The position numbers and the translations under genes are program-made. A stretch of 64,000 nucleotides of DNA from Melampsora larici-populina 98AG31 (taxonomy: Eukaryota; Basidiomycota; Pucciniomycetes; Pucciniales; Melampsoraceae): NCBI RefSeq assembly GCF_000204055.1, contig NW_006768767.1, forward strand, positions 141,927 through 205,926. The letters run 5' to 3'. Positions 58,471-64,000 of the stretch are shown here, piece by piece; the stretch's first letter is position 1; every line of letters starts with the position of its first letter. The notes below the pieces were generated by a model, which worked only from the letters and a program-made list of their open reading frames with translations, made no database searches and was not told where the DNA came from.

Positions 58471-59491
58471 TGTAGATACTACATATATGAAATAAAGAAT
58501 TGAAAATTCCTAAATCAATCCTACCAATTTCCCAACTAGTGAGCTTAGAGTCCTCTTCAAGAGCACCTACCCTCACAATCTTCAGCAACATCTCTATTAC
58601 AATTTTCCATACATGTGCTGGTTCTCTGAATACACCACAACTAGCAACTCCACCAAAACCGACAGCCAGATCTACCCATAAACAATTGTAGAAATCCAGA
58701 ATACATAAGTAACGTCTTTGATACGGGTGGACCGGAAGTTGCCTATAGGCCTTCTGCCATGTTCCTAGATCCCAATCACCTGGATTATCTTGAAAGAAAC
58801 CAGCTACCTTATCAAAATCATCCAAAAAAGTCCCGTAATTCAGCTTATTTACAAAAGAATTTACTGAAGGTACACCAACTACATTCTTGGGGAATGATAA
58901 ATCGTTAACCATTCTAATTGAACTGTCACTGTTTACCGCGCTGCCCATTGGATTTGATCTGAAGAAACCAAATTTCCTTCTTAGCTCTTTGTGTGTATAA
59001 GGTCCTGCCAATCTTCCAGCCTCAAATTCTTTTCTCAAAGTTGCTTCGATTTGCGTTCTAGCTGACAAGACGGAGGTATGATTTTCCGGAGTGTACCAAT
59101 TCATCCCTGCAATACCATGTTGAGGTATACCAAGGCAAAAACTTTCTGTGAATCCTGTCACAATATAAGGTATTTCTCTCGTCAGACCTACTTCTTTCAT
59201 CAGACAAGCCCACTCTACTATGTTCATCCTGCAAGATACTGGTACCGGCCAAGGATCTTTCACCTCAACCGTAAAAATCTTCCTTTCATAGAGAGGTATT
59301 GGCTGTTTCTTCTGTCTTTTAGACTCCTCGTCTGATGAATCGTCTGAGGTAGTGTTGCACTCGTCTCTACCAGAGTCTTCCTGGCCAATACCATCTTCAG
59401 GTACTAGCACTTGACTCTGTTCATGACACTCACTCTCAAACTTCTCAGCAACGCACAACCAGATCCTGAATTCAAGAACTTCAAATTTCAA
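58470..59491 (-). pseudogene. Reverse transcriptase N-terminal part of the Ngaro-like element
   Basis: An acidic linker (DDSSDEESKRQKK) is followed by WYTPENHTSVLSARTQIEAT, ELRRKFGFFRSNPMG, then RT motifs IRMVNDLSFP, SVNSFVNKLNYGTFLDD, KAYRQLPVHPYQRRYL and WVDLAVGFGGVASCGVF. These are the Ngaro/DIRS RT signatures. The frame stays open for about 340 codons but stops at the insert. Confidence 0.75.
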
Positions 59492-59699
59492 ATGTTTTTA
59501 ATGTTTCAGGACTTCAATAGACTTAGAAAACAAGATTCTATATCATCAAGCACTAACAAGGATAACATCACACCCATAACCCCAACAGCAGCACAAATCA
59601 AGGAAAACCAAAGTTGTATTAATCATCAACCAGGCCCACCGGCAAGAAAACAAACTTTCCACCAGAGCTTGTTTTACTGAAAGCATAACTCCAGTAAAC

Positions 59700-60016
59700 A
59701 CACTACTCACGCAGGTTAACTCTCTTCTTGCGTTCCAGATTTCCCTTGTTGTTTTGTCCCTTTTTGAAAGTAATTTGGCTTATAGGATGACAATTGAACC
59801 GGCATTGCCGTATTTGCTGCCTGATGGGAATCTGAGAAGAACCGCTCCACACATGAGTAAGAACTCCTATCATGATTCACCCAAATCTCAATGGGAACTC
59901 ACCATTACGGTTGAAGCATAAAAATTCCTCTTCACATACGGGTGCTTTCCGCCTCTCTTTCCTCTAGAATGATTAGATGTAGACGGTGCCACTTCTATCA
60001 CTCTCTTGATCACTTT
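59700..60016. other. Spacer between gag-like and RT regions
   Basis: No conserved motif is recognisable; probably degraded coding sequence or an intron of the retroelement. Confidence 0.3.
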
Positions 60017-62139
60017 CTAAATTACTTGAGTAGTTGTTTCCGACTTAGGACGCCCAGTCAAGAATCTGAGCCCGTACTTAGGACCTCCCGGAGCGTATGG
60101 ATTCCCATCATATTGCAGATCTCCGGCTTGTTCAGCACTAAATTTAGCTTTCCCCTCGACACTAGGCTGAAGGCCATTAGGGATTTGGACCTTATCTTTC
60201 CACACCGACTTCCCATTAACTTTTGTTTTGATGAGTTTACGCCGTCTAAAAATCACTGTTCTGACTGACAAGTGGTATTGAAGTCCAACCATCCAACATA
60301 AATACTTCTTCTTCAAATCTGAAACTATTTGTTTGTGCTTCACAATATAATCTGCATAAGCGTCTAAATGGTAAATCTCTTGCGCATAACGCTCTTCAAG
60401 ATCACACATCTCCATGAAATCACCATATGTAAGTTGTTTTTCTAAAGCCTTCTCTCGAGCTTTTGCTTTGTTCTTCTTGTCTTTTGACTTTTCATCATTA
60501 TCATCATCATCGTGATAAGATTCTAAATCTGATTTCTTGAAGACAGATAGGGGCACATAGACGCGGAGACGTTTGAAACCTTTGTCCCAATTCTTTGGGA
60601 CTTGGAGATCCGGGAGATCAGCCGAGTCAAATTCCACTACTTTGCATTCTAAATCCGCCTTCTTTGCAAGATCTGATTCATCCAAGCTAAAATCTGAGGA
60701 AGAATTGGAGTCTTCCAAGCTTGAGTCACTTGAGCTTGATGAGCTTGAACTCGAAGAGTGTTTCTTTTTATATTTAGAACTTTTCTTTCGTGATCTCTTC
60801 TTCTTTGGCTTAGAATCTTCAGAATTGCTAGACGATGAGTCACTACTTGGTATGTCCCTCTTCTTACTTTTCTTTTTGCTCTTTTTCTACCTCTTAGCTT
60901 TCACATCATGAACTAAATTCAACTCCATGGGATCAAGACCAGTACCCGACTGGTCTGTTGGGGCGATAGGATTAGCTTGCTGCTCCAGCGCTTCTCCTTC
61001 ATCATGGTTTGCCCATGGAACCGGCAATTGGGCTTGTGTTCAGATCAAACCACTTCCAACTAGCGCCGGGGGATTTTGATATGTCAATAAATGCTCTAGT
61101 TCTGGCGGTTTATAAACATTGTATTCCATATGGACCATCGAGCCAAAGGACACATTCAAGTCTTTTATCAACCGCCTAGCTTCCGGGCCATTCTTGTTGT
61201 CTAACACTTGTGTTAGTCGTTGAAAGAGAGTTGCACTCCCTAGGCCTTTCCCTGTGTCTCTCAACTCGCACAAGGCTGTGCAACAGGACCAAATTGGGAA
61301 AAACCAAAGATTACGTAAGTATCTTGGACTATATTATTCACTCCGTTATTCTAAACGAGTTTTAAGAAGGTGCTTAATAGCAGCCAGACCACTAGACTTG
61401 TCAACTGACAAGAACCTAACTTAGGTTTTCTAGAGACAGGAATATTTTCCTTTAGTCTACTCTAAATCTGCGCTTCCAGCAGCAGCTTGTTGTACCAAAA
61501 AGGATTTCACGACATATGGTGCTAACAGCAGCCCAATTCACCTCTGCTCTTCTACTACTTTGGCGCTTATAGCAGCCATCAAAATTGGGAATTTTGATTG
61601 AAGGACAGCAAAACGTGATACTCTGACAGAAACCAGAAAGAAGAGGAGCCACCACAAACTTCAAAAGTACACTTACCATTATAAGGCAGTATGTGAACAT
61701 CTGTTTCACTATCTTTCTCAGCAAGGTCTGATTGTCTTCTTTCTTGCTGTCTTTGCTCTTCTTCTCTCCACCTCACTAACTTCTCTCATTCCTTCTTCTT
61801 CAGTTCAAGCAGTATTACATCTTGAGTATCAGAACCTGAGCGTGAGTCTTCATCTCCATCCTCAACCTCTACTTTGTCTACTTGGTCCAGTACAATTCCT
61901 TTTGACATTCCTTGTTCCTTCTGACCTTGAAACGTAGATCCAAGATTCTCAGACTGAGTTCTTGATTCTGATCTTCTTAACCTTTCTTCTGCTTGCTCCT
62001 TCTCTCTCTCCATCCTCAAAGCTTTCTCTTCTTCCAATGATTTCACCATAACTACCTTTTCTTGAAGTTTATTTTTATTTGCAAATAGTTTTCCTCTATG
62101 TTCTTGATTCATTCGACCCGTAGTTTGAGTTAATTTCAT
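60017..62139 (-). pseudogene. Gag-like region of the Ngaro-like element
   Basis: It starts MKLTQTTGRMNQEHRGKLF at 62,139 and has a long charged coiled-coil (EEEKALRMEREKEQAEERLRR). KKE-stop-EKLVRWREEEQ follows (TGA 61,786-61,788). A GTAAGT donor lies near 61,677 and an acceptor at about 61,277. It continues ALCELRDTGKGLGSATLFQRL and GLI-stop-TQAQLPVPW (TGA 61,040), then a TAG near 60,888 and a Lys/Ser-rich tract (KKHSSSSSSSSSDSS). An open part with DLPDLQVPKNWDKGFKRLR ends at 60,017. Position upstream of the RT and the coiled-coil suggest gag. No zinc knuckle. Confidence 0.55.
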
Positions 62140-62319
62140 TGAGACTAGTGAAAGGACTTTAGATTGTAAATGAAGAATTGAAAATTTAAAAGGCTATGAG
62201 GATTCAGAGAGAATAGAAATGAGAGCTGAGCCCACTAGAGTGAGAGAAGGTAAAATGAGGCGTGGAGAAGATTTTTTTTCCTCAAGTGACCAAATCAGCA
62301 CCACAATTTTATTCTTGGA

Positions 62320-64000
62320 CCCCGAGAGTGTCTCGGGGCTCTCACCCTGCCGGTCTCTACTACACCCCGTGTAATGGACTACAGATTACTGTCGCAGGCT
62401 TGGGGTGATCTTACAATATAATAGCCGCTGACGCTAGCCAATCTCTTGTTGAGTTTGTCAATCTCATTTGTGGGCTGCGTGAACCTCCCATCTAGGTGGG
62501 TCTTGTGAGAGCCTCAACTTGTTGAGAAGCCCACAACTCGCACGGGCTCAGCTCAGTCATCAGATCTTCAAGCTTTTCATTGAAGAGCATTCTATGTGTA
62601 GATATCTCTAACTTTGATTCCTCATCTTTGTATCTTCAGTCGCACATCTTCTTCCTTCTTTCTCTCTCTCTCCTTTCACCCTCTGCCCTCCCGTTCCTTC
62701 TATCAATTATCCATAAGAATTCCTTTGTTTCTTCTCTTTCCTTCTCCGTACATCTCTTCAAATATATGTCTATTGCGCTTGATTTCCATCTACCTTCTTC
62801 CATTATCCTCTCTTTATCCCATCCCATGTTAAACTTTAACAACACACTACCTACCTTGAATGAATGTCCGGACCATCCACCGTCTTTCACTCCTCCTAAA
62901 CCCCATACGCTTTCCAACATCTTCCGGAACCTTAACTTGCATAAGGGTTGGCACTCGCCTCCTATCATTGCCGAGAATAGCAGATCACTTCCCCTCCTCT
63001 TCACATGTTCACTCGTTAATAACCTTGTCAAAGCTGAGACCGGGCCTAGGACTGAGAACTGCTCGTATAACCTACCAAGCATACAAACCGCAGTTTTAGC
63101 TTTTGTTTATCTCCCGCTGACTCCCCTCTTACCTGATGTACTGGGCTTCTCCGGGCTTGGCCATCTTAGCTTTCCACAGCCTCAGTATTGCAATCCTCCC
63201 CTTCTTCCCTTGTTCAAAAGATAAGTCTTCCACCTTAATTGCTCCTTCCTCCGCTGAGTCCCGTAAGATCTCTCCCAGGTGTGCCATCCCCCAAAACACT
63301 ACCAGTGCTATCACTACTGCTAAGTCATGTAACTCCAATTTCCCATTTAAACCTGCCACCATTTTGAAGAGGTCCATCACCGTTATTGCCTTCTTCTCTG
63401 TTTTTTCCTCTTTTGTCAGCTCTCTTTTCTCTGCCAATCTCTCCGCGGCTCTCAGCAGTCCTTCTATCATTGTTCTGTCCAATTTTGGTTCCTTGTGGTG
63501 CTTGGCCATATGCCATGCCTTGAAACCTGCTATATATTTTGCTATTGTCTTTGACTTCAGTTCTTTCCCCGGTGCCTCCGCCTTTCCTACTTCTGACAGT
63601 CCTGCCCACACTATAAAGCCATACACATCCTCTGCCTTCATTGGTTCATCTCCTTTAAACTCTCTCCACGTACTATTGATGCAAGCTTTGAACTTCCTAA
63701 CCGTGCTTGCGTACCCCTTCAATGTCCCTGGTGTCCAAGCTCCTTTGACTAGATGCTCTGTTACCGCTTCTTTTTGTGATTCCCCTTCTTTAACTGTTGA
63801 TCCTTCAAAACTTATGTCCTCCTTCTTCTTCGAGTTCCTTGTTGTTATTGGGTTCATGTTCTAGGTATATTTTCAAATCGCTCAGTAGTTCTGGCTTCAA
63901 ATAGTAGTGGATGTATTTGTTTCCTCTCAACCCTCTTGAGACTGAATATGCATTGTTGTCTCCCAGTTGCTACACATTTCTCCTTTATCTCGCATCCTAA
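62320..64000 (-). mobile_element. Second Ngaro-like element, recombinase end only (runs off the window)
   Basis: It contains a tyrosine recombinase reading inward on the minus strand. Downstream of it is a terminal region with the same CCCACAACTCGC motif (62,530-62,541) found at 55,185-55,196 in the first element. The RT and gag would lie beyond 64,000. Confidence 0.6.
62636..63857 (-). pseudogene. Tyrosine recombinase of the second Ngaro-like element, catalytic residues altered
   Basis: It starts MNPITTRNSKKKEDISF. The N-terminal SAM-like domain is GAWTPGTLKGYASTVRKFK, then TIAKYIAGFKAWHMAKHH. The catalytic domain has VVFWGMAHLGEILRD, where Arg is expected in place of His. After a frame change or intron near 63,110 come LGPVSALTRLLTSE, GGWSGHSFKVGSVLL (His-x-x-Lys instead of His-x-x-Arg) and EGRWKSSAIDIYLKR (Tyr candidate). 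It ends at 62,636. Domain order and length (about 390 residues) fit a full recombinase; two of the required arginines are missing. Confidence 0.75.

Larger units (their letters stand above)
55063..62300 (-). mobile_element. Ngaro/DIRS-like tyrosine-recombinase retroelement, degenerate
   Basis: On the minus strand the order is gag-like (62,139-60,017), reverse transcriptase (59,491-57,166), RNase H (57,169-56,620) and tyrosine recombinase (56,534-55,423). This is the gene order of DIRS/Ngaro elements. No LTRs or integrase are seen. Limits are approximate: I place the 3' end near the palindromic CCCTGGCA/TGCCAGGG segment (55,083-55,150) and could not define split direct repeats. Confidence 0.7.

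Overview
The window reads as an A+T-rich filamentous-fungal chromosome segment, most likely a basidiomycete and probably a rust (Pucciniales). The reasons are short GTAAGT-type introns in nearly every gene, a Rad9/Crb2-type checkpoint gene, and the combination of KDZ, WRKY-GCM1 Mutator-like, hAT and Ngaro/DIRS-type tyrosine-recombinase elements. It is a repeat-dense accessory region: only a few host genes are visible and more than half of the sequence is transposon or duplicated block. The species call is inference.

Layout. 1-2004: 3' part of a checkpoint gene with a Tudor-like region and tandem BRCTs. 2.2-6.3, 23.7-27.4 and 29.0-33.0 kb: three copies of one segmental block. Each carries an intact four-exon gene for a 166-residue protein of unknown function, head-to-head with a decayed minus-strand gene. 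6.4-13.9 kb: mostly non-coding, with inverted-repeat (MITE-like) elements. 14.0-23.2 kb: an F-box/leucine-rich-repeat gene split in frame by a 7.5 kb Mutator-like element (10-bp target duplication, palindromic TIRs). The element's transposase is fused to a ubiquitin-specific-protease-like domain, and it carries a second gene with an Ala-Ala-Gln repeat. 33.8-35.0 kb: an intact four-exon gene for a 286-residue unknown protein. 35.3-39.9 kb: a hAT element. 40.4-51.9 kb: an 11.5 kb KDZ element with ~300-bp TIRs and an 8-bp target duplication. It was inserted into the promoter of a second copy of the 286-residue gene, and the first copy preserves the empty site. The KDZ element carries its transposase (broken by nonsense codons), a five-exon accessory gene and internal tandem repeats. 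52.2-54.9 kb: the truncated second gene copy and two abutting non-autonomous elements. 55.1-62.3 kb: an Ngaro-like retroelement on the minus strand (gag, RT, RNase H, tyrosine recombinase), heavily mutated. 62.3-64.0 kb: the recombinase end of a second such element, running off the window.

A theme ties the transposons together. The inactivating changes are overwhelmingly those expected from C-to-T at CpG: CGA to TGA stops, GAC/GAT to AAC/AAT at the RT active site, CGC to CAC at the recombinase arginine. TIR arm differences in the KDZ element also fall at CpG. The Mutator-like element is the exception: its long transposase-protease frame is open apart from an assembly gap.
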